Source: JACVRW01 sp963837445 (GTDB taxonomy: Bacteria > Actinomycetota > Thermoleophilia > Solirubrobacterales > Thermoleophilaceae). From it: 64,000 nucleotides of DNA. The DNA is taken from positions 149,189 to 213,188 of the forward strand of contig CAWINK010000001.1 of assembly GCA_963837445.1 (NCBI GenBank). The letters are read 5' to 3'. Position 1 is the stretch's first letter. Each line of letters begins with the position of its first letter. The notes under the pieces were generated by a model. It was not told the origin of the DNA, made no database searches, and was given only the letters and a program-made list of their open reading frames with translations. This document shows positions 1 through 8,689 of this stretch, one piece after another. A program made the translations under genes and the position numbers.

Positions 1-1020
1 CGCAACGCCGAGGGCGAGCCGAAGTTCATCGTGGCGAACGGCGACGAGGGCGATCCGGGCTCCTACATCGACAAGGTGCTGATGGAGGACAACCCGCACC
101 TGTTCCTCGAGGGCATGGCGCTCGCCGGCTTCGCCGTCGGCGCGAGCCACGGCTTCGTGCTCGTGCGCTCGGAGTACCCGCGCTCCAAGCCCGAGCTGGA
201 GGACGCCGTCTTCCACGCGCACTCGGAGGGCCTCCTCGGCGAGGACATCCTCGGCTCTGGCTTCAGCTTCGACATCACCGTGATCGAAGGCGCGGGCTCC
301 TACGTCGTAGGCGAGGAGACCGCCCTGCTCGCCTGCCTCCAGGGCCTGCGCGGCACGGTCTCAGCGCGGCCGCCGTTCCCCGCCCAGCGCGGGCTGCACG
401 GGCTGCCGACCGTCGTGAACAACATCGAGACGCTCGCCAACATCCCCTTCATCGCCAGCCACGGCGCCGAGGCCTACCGCGCGCTCAGCCCCGGCGCCAC
501 GGCCGGGACGAAGCTGGTCTGCTTCAACGAGCGCTTCGAGCGAGCGGGCTGCTTCGAGGTCCCGTTCGGAATGACCGTGCGCGAGCTGTGCGAGGACGTG
601 GCGGGCGGCATGCGCGACGGCCGCTCGGTGAAGGCGGTGCAGATCGGGGGCCCGCTCGGCGGCATCCTCCCCGCCTCTCGCCTCGACGCCGTCTTCGACT
701 TCGAGCCGCTGGTGGCGGAGGGCTGCATGGTGGGCCACGGCGGGATCGTCGGGTTCGATGACCGCACCGACATGCGCGACGTGGCGAGGCACCTGCTCCA
801 CTTCGGCGCCGACGAGAGCTGCGGCAAGTGCTTCCCGTGCCGGATCGGGCTGCGCCGCGCGCACGAGATGTTCGTCTCTGAGAAGCCGGTCGAGCGGGCG
901 CGCCTCGAGGAGCTGCTCGAGGCGCTCGAGCTGGGCAGCCTGTGCGCACACGGCGGCGGGATGCCGGCCCCGATCCGCAGCCTGCTCGAACACTTCCCGG
1001 AGGAGCTGGGGCTCGCGTGA
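1..1020 (+). CDS. NuoF-like FMN/NADH-binding subunit of formate dehydrogenase (5' end outside window)
   Basis: This is the diaphorase subunit of an NAD-dependent formate dehydrogenase (FdsB/HoxF/NuoF family); it would pass electrons from the Fe-S subunits through FMN to NAD in the cytosol. The frame is open from the first base, so the N-terminus lies outside the window. Visible near the start is the flavin-site segment NGDEGDPGSY. Near the C-terminus is the [4Fe-4S] set ESCGKCFPCRIG, followed about 40 residues later by a fourth Cys in LGSLCAHGGG. The stop overlaps the ATG of the next gene (ATGA), and the genes that follow encode the Fe-S subunit, the Mo subunit and FdhD. This favours formate dehydrogenase over complex I or a hydrogenase. 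A NuoE-like subunit is expected just upstream but cannot be seen. Confidence 0.9.
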   Translation, partial: RNAEGEPKFIVANGDEGDPGSYIDKVLMEDNPHLFLEGMALAGFAVGASHGFVLVRSEYPRSKPELEDAVFHAHSEGLLGEDILGSGFSFDITVIEGAGSYVVGEETALLACLQGLRGTVSARPPFPAQRGLHGLPTVVNNIETLANIPFIASHGAEAYRALSPGATAGTKLVCFNERFERAGCFEVPFGMTVRELCEDVAGGMRDGRSVKAVQIGGPLGGILPASRLDAVFDFEPLVAEGCMVGHGGIVGFDDRTDMRDVARHLLHFGADESCGKCFPCRIGLRRAHEMFVSEKPVERARLEELLEALELGSLCAHGGGMPAPIRSLLEHFPEELGLA

Positions 1021-1664
1021 TGCGCATCGAGATAGACGGCGAGGAGACCACCGTCGAGCCCGGCACTACGGTGCTCGAGGCAGCACGCGCGCTCGGCCGC
1101 GAGATCCCGACGCTCTGCTTCGACGACCGTCAGGACGCCTTCGGCGCCTGCCGCGTCTGCCTGGTCGGCATCGAGGGCGCGCCCGGGCCGATGGCGTCCT
1201 GCACGACGCCGGCCCGCGACGGCATGAAGGTGGACACGCTCGACCCGGTGTCGCGGCGCGTGGCCGCCGCGGTCGTCGAGCTGGTGCTGTCCGAGCTGCC
1301 GCAGCCTCCGGCCGAGCACACCGAGCTGGCGCAGATCAGCCGCATGCTCGACGTGGGCACGCCGCGCTGGCCCGGCGAGCAGCACGACGTGGAGAAGCAC
1401 GACGAGAGCCATCCCTACCTCGCCTTCCACCACGAGCTCTGCATCTCGTGCGGGCGCTGCGTGCGCGCGTGCGACGAGGTGCAGGGAACCTTCGCCCTGA
1501 CCGCCACCGGGCGCGGCTTCGGCGCCAATGTCGCGGCCGGGCTGGACGAGGGCTTTCGGGCATCCGCGTGCGTATCCTGTGGGGCCTGCGCGGACACATG
1601 CCCGACTGACGCGATCACGGAGATGTCGCTGCTTCAGTTGGCCGACCCAGAACACGTGAGGTGA
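1020..1664 (+). CDS. Separate [2Fe-2S]/2x[4Fe-4S] electron-transfer subunit of formate dehydrogenase
   Basis: This 214-residue ferredoxin-like protein resembles the N-terminal arm of FdsA/NuoG. Residues 1-75 form a [2Fe-2S] domain with C33, C44, C47 and C61. The C-terminal part carries two [4Fe-4S] motifs, CISCGRCVRAC and CVSCGACADTC. It would wire the Mo subunit encoded next to the FMN subunit encoded before. In FdsA-type enzymes these clusters are fused to the catalytic chain; here they are a separate gene and the catalytic protein starts directly at its own [4Fe-4S] motif. ATG at 1020 overlaps the previous stop (ATGA); an in-frame extension to 942 would run through the preceding gene and is rejected. 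Confidence 0.85.
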   Translation: MRIEIDGEETTVEPGTTVLEAARALGREIPTLCFDDRQDAFGACRVCLVGIEGAPGPMASCTTPARDGMKVDTLDPVSRRVAAAVVELVLSELPQPPAEHTELAQISRMLDVGTPRWPGEQHDVEKHDESHPYLAFHHELCISCGRCVRACDEVQGTFALTATGRGFGANVAAGLDEGFRASACVSCGACADTCPTDAITEMSLLQLADPEHVR

Positions 1665-3754
1665 ACCTCATGTCCGACCGCTTCGACTCCACCGTCACCA
1701 CCACCTGCGGCTACTGCGGGGTCGGCTGCCGCTTGGAGGCCCACGTCCGCGACGGGCGCATCGCGTCGATCAGCCCCGCGCTCGACGGACCCGCGAACAA
1801 CGGTCACACCTGCCTGAAGGGCCGATTCGCGCACCAGTTCTCACGCCATCGCAACCGCCTGACCGCCCCGCTGATCCGCGAGCACGGCGGCTTCAGGATC
1901 GCGACCTGGGAGGAGGCGCTCCACCGCGTCGTCTCCGAGCTCAGCCGGATCCGCGACGACCACGGACCCGACGCGATCGCCGGCCTCGCCTCCTCGCGCG
2001 CGACGAACGAGGACTGCTACGTGATGCAGCGCCTGATGCGCGCCGCGATCGGCACTCACAACATCGACAACTGCTCGCGCGTCTGCCACTCCCCCACCTC
2101 GTTCGCGCTGCGCAAGTCGTTCGGGCTCTCCGGGGCCACGGGATCGTTCGAGGACATCGACGCCGCGGACGCGGCGATCATCATCGGCGCCAACCCGACC
2201 GAGGGCCACCCCGTGGCCGGCGCGCGGATCAAGCAGGCGACCCTGCGCGGGATGCAGCTCGTGACGATCGACCCGCGCCGCATCGAGCTGGCCGACTACG
2301 CGGTGCTGCACCTGAGCCCCCGTCCCGGCACGAACGCGGCGGTGATGCTCGGGCTGGCGCACGTCGTGGCGCGCGACGGCCTGGTGAACCACGACTTCCT
2401 TCGCGCCCGCACCGAGGGCTACGCCGAGGTCGAGGACCTCCTCGGCGACTACACGCCCGAGGAGGTCTCGCGCATCACGGGCGTGCCGGCCCACGACCTG
2501 GAGCGGGCCGCGCACATCTACGCCGAGGCGGACGACGCCTCCATCATCTGGGGCCTCGGGGTGACCGAGCACCTGTACGGCTCCGAGGTCGTCAGGCTGA
2601 TCTGCAACCTCGCGCTGATGACCGGCAAGGTCGGGCGGCGCGGGTCGGCGCTGCTGCCGTTCCGCGGGCAGAACAACGTCCAGGGCTCGTCCGACATGGG
2701 CGCGCTGCCGGACACCTTCACCGCCTATCGGTCGGTCGCCGACGACGAGGTCGCGCGCAGCTTCGAGGAGCGCTGGGGCGTGACGATGAAGCGCGAGCGC
2801 GGGCTGAAGATCCCGGAGATGTTCGACGCGGCCGTGGCGGGCGACCTCAAGGCGATGTACATCTTCGGCGAGGACGTCGCCCAGACCGACCCGAACACGA
2901 AGCACGTCGAGGCGGCGCTCGAGTCGCTCGACTTCCTCGTCTGCCAGGACATCTTCGAGAACGAGACGACGAAGTACGCCGACGTGATCCTGCCCGCCTC
3001 CTCGTTCCTCGAGAAGACCGGCACGTTCACGAACGCCGAGCGCCGGATCCAGCTCGTGGAGCCGGCGATCGACCCGCCCGGGGCGGCGCGCACCGACTTC
3101 GACATCATCACCACGATCTCGCGCGAGCTGGGCCACGACATGGGCTTCGAGACGCCCGCGGACGCGCTGCGGGAGATCGCCGAGATGACTCCCGACTTCG
3201 CCGGCGTGACGTTCGAGCGCGTCGGCAGGCGCGGCCTGCAGTGGCCGGTGGCGCCGGACGGCACGGACTCGCCGATCCTCTATGAGGACGAGTTCACCCT
3301 GCCGGGCGGCCGCGCGCAGCTCGCCGCCCTGCCCTACAAGCCTCCGGGCAGCGCCGCCAGCGAGGAGTTCCCGCTCATCCTGGTCACGGGCCGCCGGCTC
3401 CAGCACTACAACGCCGGCACGATGACGCGCCGCACGGGCAACCTGGACCTCCTGTCCAGCGACTGGCTCGAGATGCACCCAGCCGACGCGGCGGAGCTCG
3501 GCATCGTCAGCGGCGACCGCGCCGAGGTGCGTAGCGTGGTGGGCGCGATCGAGATCGAGGTCCTGGTCACCGAGCGGATCGAGCCCGGCCACGTCTTCAC
3601 CGCGTTCCACTTCCCGGAGATCCGAACCAACCTCCTGATCGGCGCCTCCGCCGACGTGAACACCTCGTGCCCCGAGTACAAGGTGGTCGCGGTCGCCGTG
3701 ACGCCCATCGGGCGGGCGGCCGGGGTGCCGCAGCTGGAGACAGCCGCCACGTGA
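1661..3754 (+). CDS. Molybdenum-dependent formate dehydrogenase catalytic subunit
   Basis: This 697-residue Mo/W-bis-PGD oxidoreductase would oxidise formate to CO2. C16, C19, C23 and C51 form the N-terminal [4Fe-4S] site (CGYCGVGC...CLKG). C142-H143 in SRVCHSP are the metal-ligand Cys and catalytic His. The ligand is Cys, so no selenocysteine machinery is needed. The C-terminal MopB-binding domain begins around residue 570 (FPLILVTGRRLQHYN). The GTG at 1661 overlaps the stop of the Fe-S subunit (GTGA); ATG at 1670 is an alternative start. The length is shorter than FdsA (about 950) because the ferredoxin arm is a separate gene. The neighbours fdhD and the NuoF-like gene support an NAD-linked soluble enzyme. 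Confidence 0.93.
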   Translation: MNLMSDRFDSTVTTTCGYCGVGCRLEAHVRDGRIASISPALDGPANNGHTCLKGRFAHQFSRHRNRLTAPLIREHGGFRIATWEEALHRVVSELSRIRDDHGPDAIAGLASSRATNEDCYVMQRLMRAAIGTHNIDNCSRVCHSPTSFALRKSFGLSGATGSFEDIDAADAAIIIGANPTEGHPVAGARIKQATLRGMQLVTIDPRRIELADYAVLHLSPRPGTNAAVMLGLAHVVARDGLVNHDFLRARTEGYAEVEDLLGDYTPEEVSRITGVPAHDLERAAHIYAEADDASIIWGLGVTEHLYGSEVVRLICNLALMTGKVGRRGSALLPFRGQNNVQGSSDMGALPDTFTAYRSVADDEVARSFEERWGVTMKRERGLKIPEMFDAAVAGDLKAMYIFGEDVAQTDPNTKHVEAALESLDFLVCQDIFENETTKYADVILPASSFLEKTGTFTNAERRIQLVEPAIDPPGAARTDFDIITTISRELGHDMGFETPADALREIAEMTPDFAGVTFERVGRRGLQWPVAPDGTDSPILYEDEFTLPGGRAQLAALPYKPPGSAASEEFPLILVTGRRLQHYNAGTMTRRTGNLDLLSSDWLEMHPADAAELGIVSGDRAEVRSVVGAIEIEVLVTERIEPGHVFTAFHFPEIRTNLLIGASADVNTSCPEYKVVAVAVTPIGRAAGVPQLETAAT

Positions 3755-4506
3755 ACGCGCCCGGGCGGATGATCCGCTCGGTGGAGCACGACGGCGTCCG
3801 CGACGAGGTGGCCGTCGAGGAGCCGCTCGAGATTCGCGTGGACGGCGCCGCCCTGGCGGTGACGATGCGCACGCCCGGCCACGACGAGGAGCTGGCGCTC
3901 GGCTTCCTCTACGGCGAGGGCCTGATCGACCAGCCGCGCCAGGCCGGGCCGACCGAGGACTTCGCCGCGAACATCGTCGAGGTCGAGGGCCCGCTGCTTC
4001 GCGACGTGGCGGCGCGCCGCTTCTATACGACCTCGTCCTGCGGCGTCTGCGGCAGAGGGGCTCTCGAGGAGGTGGCCGTGTACTCCCCGGCTCTCCCGCC
4101 CGGTCCCACGGTCGACCGCGGCCTGCTCGCGGACCTGCCGGAGCGGCTCCGACAGCCCACCTTCGCGCGCACCGGCGGCCTCCACGCCACCGGGCTCTTC
4201 ACCCCTTCCGGCGAGCCGGTCCACTTCCGCGAGGACGTGGGGCGCCACAACGCGATGGACAAGGTGATCGGCCGCGCGCTGCTCGACGGCCTGCTGCCGC
4301 TGGGCGGGTCGGTGCTCTGCGTGAGCGGCCGGCTCTCGTTCGAGCTCGTGCAGAAGGCCGCCGTCGCCGGAGCGCCGATCCTGGTGGGAGTGGGCGCCCC
4401 CACCTCACTGGCCGTCGAGCTGGCGGCCGACCGCAACATGACGCTTGCCGGCTTCGCCCGCGCGGGGAACGTGAACGTCTACACGGGGGCCGAGCGTGTC
4501 AGCTGA
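3751..4506 (+). CDS. fdhD: Formate dehydrogenase accessory sulfurtransferase FdhD
   Basis: FdhD moves sulfur from a cysteine desulfurase to the Mo cofactor of formate dehydrogenase, a step needed for activity. The 251-residue product has the family's CxxC pair (C97, C100 in SSCGVCG), the conserved FREDVGRHNAMDK stretch and a C-terminal nucleotide-binding-like part (VCVSGRLSFELVQKA). Start: GTG at 3751 overlaps the stop of the catalytic gene (GTGA), the same coupling seen at the previous junction; ATG at 3769 is possible. It is the last gene of the formate dehydrogenase operon. Confidence 0.93.
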   Translation: MNAPGRMIRSVEHDGVRDEVAVEEPLEIRVDGAALAVTMRTPGHDEELALGFLYGEGLIDQPRQAGPTEDFAANIVEVEGPLLRDVAARRFYTTSSCGVCGRGALEEVAVYSPALPPGPTVDRGLLADLPERLRQPTFARTGGLHATGLFTPSGEPVHFREDVGRHNAMDKVIGRALLDGLLPLGGSVLCVSGRLSFELVQKAAVAGAPILVGVGAPTSLAVELAADRNMTLAGFARAGNVNVYTGAERVS

Positions 4507-4532
4507 GCTCCCGTGACCGAAGGAGAATCGGG

Positions 4533-4825
4533 ATGGGAAAGCTGATCGCGACAACGCAGGCCACCCTCGACGGCGTCATAGACCCGGTCGGCGAGTGGGT
4601 GCAGGCGGACGGAGACCACGGCGACTACTCGTTCGAGCGTCAGGCGAGATCCAGCGGGCTGGTGCTGGGCCGCAAGACCTACGAGGGGCTGGCGGCATAT
4701 TGGCCGAGCGCGTCGGGCAAGTGGGCGGACATGGTCAACTCGATGTCGAAGTACGTGGGGTCCAGCACCCTGTCCGGAGATCTCGAGTGGAACGCGACCC
4801 TGCTCGAGGGGGACCTCGAGGCTGG
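4533..4825 (+). pseudogene. Truncated dihydrofolate reductase-like (RibD C-terminal domain) gene
   Basis: A good ribosome site (GAAGGAG) precedes ATG 4533, and the first ~97 codons read as a normal DHFR-like/RibD_C protein: MGKLIATTQATLDG, a LVLGRKTYEGLA segment and a SSTLSGDLEWNATLL strand. Homology stops near base 4825 at EGDLEA. The conserved second half (nucleotide-binding GS-G and C-terminal strands) is missing, and the continuing frame to 5138 is not family-like. From about 4826 a different protein's C-terminal part is readable in another frame, so the gene looks cut and joined by a deletion. Probably non-functional. Confidence 0.65.
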
Positions 4826-5205
4826 GCCGATCGCGTTTCGCGCTTCGTGTCTACGGAAAATGCGAGGCCACCACCGAGACGGGTTGCGCTCCGCCTCTAC
4901 AAATTCAGAGCTGGCCTGCGTGCGAGCGCAGCGCTGCGGACTACACGTTCGGAGCGCCAGAGCGAACGCTCGAGCCGACCGAGGTCGTGGAGGTTCGGGG
5001 AGTGCCTGGGCGCTTTTACGGCAACGACCGCCTGGAGATAAGTACCGGCGCGGTCACGGTTGTGATTTTCGGCGGCTCTCGAGAGCTCGTTCTGACTGCG
5101 GCGGACGCCCTTCGGAGCGCCCCCGGCTCACCAGATAGGGTCGACTCGAATGGGGAGCTTCCGGCACCGGTACGCGGCGCGCAAGATGGCACCCTGCCGT
5201 GCTGA
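4826..5205 (+). pseudogene. C-terminal fragment of an unrecognised protein, lacking its start
   Basis: In reading frame 1 (stop at 5203-5205) the translation looks like real protein: paired cysteines (KCEATTETGCAPPLQ and WPACER), then PGRFYGNDRLEISTGAVT, VVIFGG and an ALRSA helix. This resembles the C-terminal half of small secreted actinobacterial proteins, but no family is claimed. It has no start of its own; upstream the frame runs into the broken DHFR-like gene. The simplest reading is a deletion that joined two genes. The last ~20 codons overlap the start of the next lipoprotein gene. Confidence 0.45.
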
Positions 5206-5689
5206 TTGGCTCGTAGCGGCGGCCTTGGCCTGCTACGCGGTTGGGTGTGGCTGGAATTCGGGCGAGAGCTCGGACAGGTCGCAGGTCGTTGAGGCGTTCG
5301 GCGCGTACCTGGAGGCGCTTCGCGAGGGTGATGCGGAGGGCGCTTGCAAGAAGACGTTCCTGAGCACCGATCTTCCCGAGCCGCTCGGCGAGCAGCTCGG
5401 CTTCCCGACCACCGGTCCACATCGCCCCACCGATTGGAAGAAACACTTCGAAGAGTGCGTGCGCGGATTCGATGCCCGTGGCGGCCAGGCCGTGCCCCGC
5501 CTGAAGCGGGTGGTTCGCGTAACGACAGGCGGCCCGAGCGCCGACGCCGACGGCATCTCCGCATCCGCGCAGGTGCGCGCCGTGACCGTCGAGTCTTCTC
5601 CGGACTCAGCTCCGGACTCGTCGTTCCGGCGAACCACGACCTGGGTCAAGTTCGAAGGCGACTGGAAGCTCGTCGGCGACGTGGGCTAA
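5186..5689 (+). CDS. Small predicted lipoprotein, SnoaL/NTF2-like fold possible
   Basis: This 167-residue protein begins with a basic-hydrophobic signal ending in a lipobox (YAVGC, Cys21), so it is probably an outer-face lipoprotein. The mature part starts with a helix typical of small NTF2-like lipoproteins (VVEAFGAYLEALREGDAEGACK) and ends with a strand pair (TTTWVKFEGDWKLVGDVG). The start is placed at ATG 5186 because this puts the signal at the N-terminus; ATG 5150 would add 12 basic residues. It stands alone among broken genes. Function unknown. Confidence 0.6.
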   Translation: MAPCRADWLVAAALACYAVGCGWNSGESSDRSQVVEAFGAYLEALREGDAEGACKKTFLSTDLPEPLGEQLGFPTTGPHRPTDWKKHFEECVRGFDARGGQAVPRLKRVVRVTTGGPSADADGISASAQVRAVTVESSPDSAPDSSFRRTTTWVKFEGDWKLVGDVG

Positions 5690-6184
5690 GAGTTCGCCAT
5701 CGCTAGCCAATTCTGAAGCGGCGGACCCGTTGCCGATATACGCCCTGAGGGCACACGAGCATCCCCAGTTCTGCGCCGCGTAATGGAGTTCCTCGAACTC
5801 CCCGCCGCCCCAAGCACCTGGATCGACTGGGCCGCGTCGCGGGTGGTCCGTCCCAGGCCCCCGCAGCCGGACCTCAGTACCGAGCAGGCGAAGCAGCTGC
5901 GTCGTGCTTGCGAGCCGGGAGACCGCCGTCTGCGTCAGCTGCGTGCCTCGACAAAGCGCAACGCGACGTCGGCATAGCGCAGTACACGTGCAAAGTGAGG
6001 GGCGCCGCCAGTCCCGTTGAGAACGCCGCCACCCGCCTGAGAGCTCTCAGCTTCAACGGGGGCGTGGTCGCTGAGCCGACCGTTGCGTGTGTCGCTTCGA
6101 GCCAGTCCCCCGAGGTATTCGCAGCTCCTGGTCTTCAGCTCCCGACTGGCGAAGATGCGCGCGAGGAGCATCACATAGGCGGCA
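5690..6184. other. Intergenic stretch, no supported gene
   Basis: About 495 bases without a convincing gene. Short open frames exist on both strands. One minus-strand frame (5935-6216) contains a protein-like piece (NAAYVMLLARIFASREL), but it lacks a ribosome site and family similarity. The area lies between truncated genes and is best seen as decayed DNA. Confidence 0.5.
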
Positions 6185-6700
6185 TTGGGCAAGAAAAAAG
6201 ACCCCCTCGTCATCAAGAGAGGCGGGACCTGTGCAGCGACCGCGCGACCACGCGACCCTGATCGCGTCCTTCCACCTGCTGCTGGCGCAAGCTGCGGAGT
6301 GCTTCCAGGTCCGGGTCAGGCCGACCGGCCGGACGAGCCACTTCGAGGACTGGGAGCTGACGAGGGCTGCGCTGATGGCGCGCACGGCGAGCACGCTCCG
6401 CCACCTCGGCTACCTCGCCCGTCGTACAGTGAAGCTTTCCGGCCGAGAATCGCCTAGCCCGTCTGCAACCTTGAGCGACGTGGCGACTCTCACCTGTGGT
6501 CGTCGCTCAAGGCGGCGACGAGCTCCTGCTCGACATCTTCGTGCGCCCGCGGACGTCCTCTTGCTTCCCCCGCTACAGGAGCTCGTTGCGGCCGAGATCG
6601 TCGAGGTTTGCCGTCCTTTCTTCACCCATTCCATCGTCTGGGTTCGCCCGAACAGCTTCCGGCGCGCAAGGTCGCCAACCCGCGGCGTGTGCTCTTCCGT
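6185..6700 (+). pseudogene. Frame-broken relic of a hypothetical protein
   Basis: Protein-like sequence jumps between frames. The stretch MGKKKDPLVIKRGGTC opens in one frame at 6185. From about 6240 a second frame reads RDHATLIASFHLLLAQAAECF and then ALMARTASTLRHLGYLA. After about 6420 the first frame again looks better (SYSEAFRPRIA, then a stop), and weaker fragments follow to about 6700. At least two frameshifts are needed to make one protein. The helical piece ending in TLRHLGYLA looks like a conserved actinobacterial hypothetical protein, but no function is known. Boundaries are approximate. Confidence 0.4.
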
Positions 6701-6851
6701 GCCCGCAGGCCCGCAGCACACGCTTCGGGCCCGCGCAGCACTCGACCGTGTTGTACAGACTGGCTAGGTATGTGATTTTTGGGCGCAGCTACCCGGTAGC
6801 CCGCTTAGGTGGGCCGCTGGGGGACCCTCCTCGACGGCAAGCACGATGGCT

Positions 6852-8297
6852 TTAGGCAACGAGCGCCTCCGGGTTCAACTGCGATGCCGTCCGGCGAGCG
6901 GATTCCTTGGCGTGCTTGGACGTGGCAAGAAAACCGAGCAGGAATACGAGAGCGCCAAGGCCGGTCAGCGCCCACCACGCGGGCGCACTGGCCGCGACGA
7001 GGGCGGTCTGCCCGGGCGCGTGCGGGGCGAGGACGGCACCGACGAGCGCGATTCCCAGCGTCTGGCCGAACTGCCGCCCGGTCGTGGCGAGCGCAGCAGC
7101 AACGCCAGCCTGTGCGCGGGGCATCCCGGACACCGCCGTGTTGGTGATGGGCGCGTTGACGAATCCGACGCTGAGCCCGAACAGGACGTAGGCCGCGACG
7201 AGCCATTCGAATGGTGTCTGGGCTCCCGCGCCCGCCAGCATCGCGCAACTGCCCATGGAGGCGAGGCCGGCGATCAGAAGCGGCGCCCGCGCACCGCTGC
7301 GGCCGACGAGCGCCCCCGAAAGGGGGGAGACAGCAATGATCGTCACGGCTACGGGAACAGTGGCGAGCCCCGCCTCCACGGGGGACAGTCCGCGTACCTG
7401 CTGGAGGTAGAGCGTGGTCAGGAGCAGGAACCCACCGAGCGTGGCAAAGGCCGCGATGGAGACGCCAATCGACGACGCGAAAGGGATCGAACGGAAGAAC
7501 CGAAGATCCACCAACGGCTCGTTCCGTCGCTGCTCATTCAGAACGAACAGAACCAACGCAGCACCCGAGCCCAAGAGCGCGCCGAGAATGACTGGCGACG
7601 TCCAGCCGCGGCTCGGCGCTTCGATAATTCCGAAAGTAACCGCGGAAAAAAACACCATCACAAACAGTTGGCCTGCAGGATCGAACCGACGCGGTCGCGC
7701 TGCCTTTGACTCCGGGATGAAGGCGAGCGTAAGGATGATCGCGATCAGTCCGAGCGGGACGTTCGCCCAAAAGATTGCCCGCCATCCGATCTCCGATACG
7801 AGCACCCCCCCCACCACTGGCCCGAGGGCCATCGAAACTCCATACACGGCGCCGCGAACGCCCACGGCCTGAGCCCGCGCGCGGGGGTCGGTGAAGGCGT
7901 TCGTGATGATCGCCATCGCGACCGGATTCATCATCGCCCCGCCAACGGCCTGGAGGATGCGGCAGGCGATGAGAAACTCGAGGGTCGGAGCCACACTGCA
8001 AAGCAAGGAACCGGCGGAGAAAACCGCAAGGCCGAGAACGAAAACGCGCTTTCGGCCGAACCGGTCCGCCACTGACCCGCCAAACATCAGCAGGCTGGCC
8101 AGCACGAGCGTGTACCCCCCGACGGTCCACTGGAGTCCCGAGATGCCCGCGGCCAGATCTTCGTGAATTGCCGGGAGCGCAATCGTCACGGCAGTGACGT
8201 CCAGTCCGACCATGAAGAGACTCATGCAGCAAATGAGCAGCACACCGGCCCTCCGCCTCGGACTGAGCTCGTCAGATGCGCTCAGCGTCGACCCCAA
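6852..8297 (-). CDS. MFS drug-type exporter, DHA2 (EmrB/QacA-like) family
   Basis: This 481-residue integral membrane protein has about 14 predicted helices, the usual number for DHA2 proton antiporters. Visible motifs are the loop 2-3 motif A (GGSVADRFGRKRVFV), a motif C-like stretch in helix 5 (GVSMALGPVVGGVL) and the start of helix 1 (LLICCMSLFMVGLDVTAVT). It would export a hydrophobic or cationic compound. The first codon of the open frame is TTG 8297, so the start is uncertain. It is a single-gene unit; next to it lie broken genes and alanine dehydrogenase. Confidence 0.85.
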   Translation of the reverse strand: MGSTLSASDELSPRRRAGVLLICCMSLFMVGLDVTAVTIALPAIHEDLAAGISGLQWTVGGYTLVLASLLMFGGSVADRFGRKRVFVLGLAVFSAGSLLCSVAPTLEFLIACRILQAVGGAMMNPVAMAIITNAFTDPRARAQAVGVRGAVYGVSMALGPVVGGVLVSEIGWRAIFWANVPLGLIAIILTLAFIPESKAARPRRFDPAGQLFVMVFFSAVTFGIIEAPSRGWTSPVILGALLGSGAALVLFVLNEQRRNEPLVDLRFFRSIPFASSIGVSIAAFATLGGFLLLTTLYLQQVRGLSPVEAGLATVPVAVTIIAVSPLSGALVGRSGARAPLLIAGLASMGSCAMLAGAGAQTPFEWLVAAYVLFGLSVGFVNAPITNTAVSGMPRAQAGVAAALATTGRQFGQTLGIALVGAVLAPHAPGQTALVAASAPAWWALTGLGALVFLLGFLATSKHAKESARRTASQLNPEALVA

Positions 8298-8357
8298 ACC
8301 CTGACCTCCGATGGCGCGTCGCGACGAGAGCTCTGATAGCTCATCCCCTGACCGATG

Positions 8358-8460
8358 TCACCTGGCATGTCGACGTCTCGCCGTGACGCTCCGGCGGCTC
8401 GCGACGATTTCACCCAGGATCGCGATCGCCGTCTCCTCCGGTGTCGTTGACGTGTATGTC
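8358..8460 (-). pseudogene. Relic of the C-terminus of an XdhC/CoxF-type maturation protein
   Basis: The minus-strand frame ending at TGA 8358-8360 contains TPEETAIAILGEIVASRRS. This matches the C-terminal helix that XdhC/CoxF proteins (Mo-cofactor insertion or sulfuration factors for xanthine dehydrogenase) usually carry, TPEE-A--I-AEIVA-RR. Upstream of about 8460 the frame no longer resembles the family and no start is visible. The intact XDH-family genes 40 kb away (46731-50880) have no intact xdhC in this window. Confidence 0.4.
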
Positions 8461-8689
8461 GTCTCCCGGGGTCGCTCCGTCGGCCCGGAAGCGCCGGGGC
8501 GTCGAAAGTCCGTGGCTCAAGAATCCGCGCGCGCCTCTGTTCAACGGCCGTCCGGAGCGAGCGCGCCGGAGGAGGGCACGTCGCCCCGGCTTGCAGACGG
8601 ACCAGCGCCGTGGAACTGCCCTGGAAGGGCAGCTCCGACGGCGACGCCCTCGCCGAGGGGCTTCCACGCGACGAGCGCAGAAGGTTGAG
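8461..8689. other. Intergenic stretch without a supported gene
   Basis: Together with the xdhC relic this makes about 390 bases between the MFS gene and alanine dehydrogenase. Open frames on both strands are Arg/Pro-rich shadows with no ribosome site. It may be decayed upstream sequence of the xdhC relic, but nothing recognisable remains. Confidence 0.45.

Noticed and set aside
1841..3610. Long minus-strand open frame opposite the formate dehydrogenase gene
   Set aside because: Arg/Val/Ala-rich antisense shadow of a GC-rich gene with no ribosome site or family motifs; the plus-strand gene has full motifs.
1661..3754. Selenocysteine formate dehydrogenase
   Set aside because: The metal ligand codon encodes Cys (SRVCH); there is no in-frame TGA at the site.
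5783..6457. Short open frames as genes in the scarred region
   Set aside because: No ribosome sites or family features; the only protein-like pieces jump frames.
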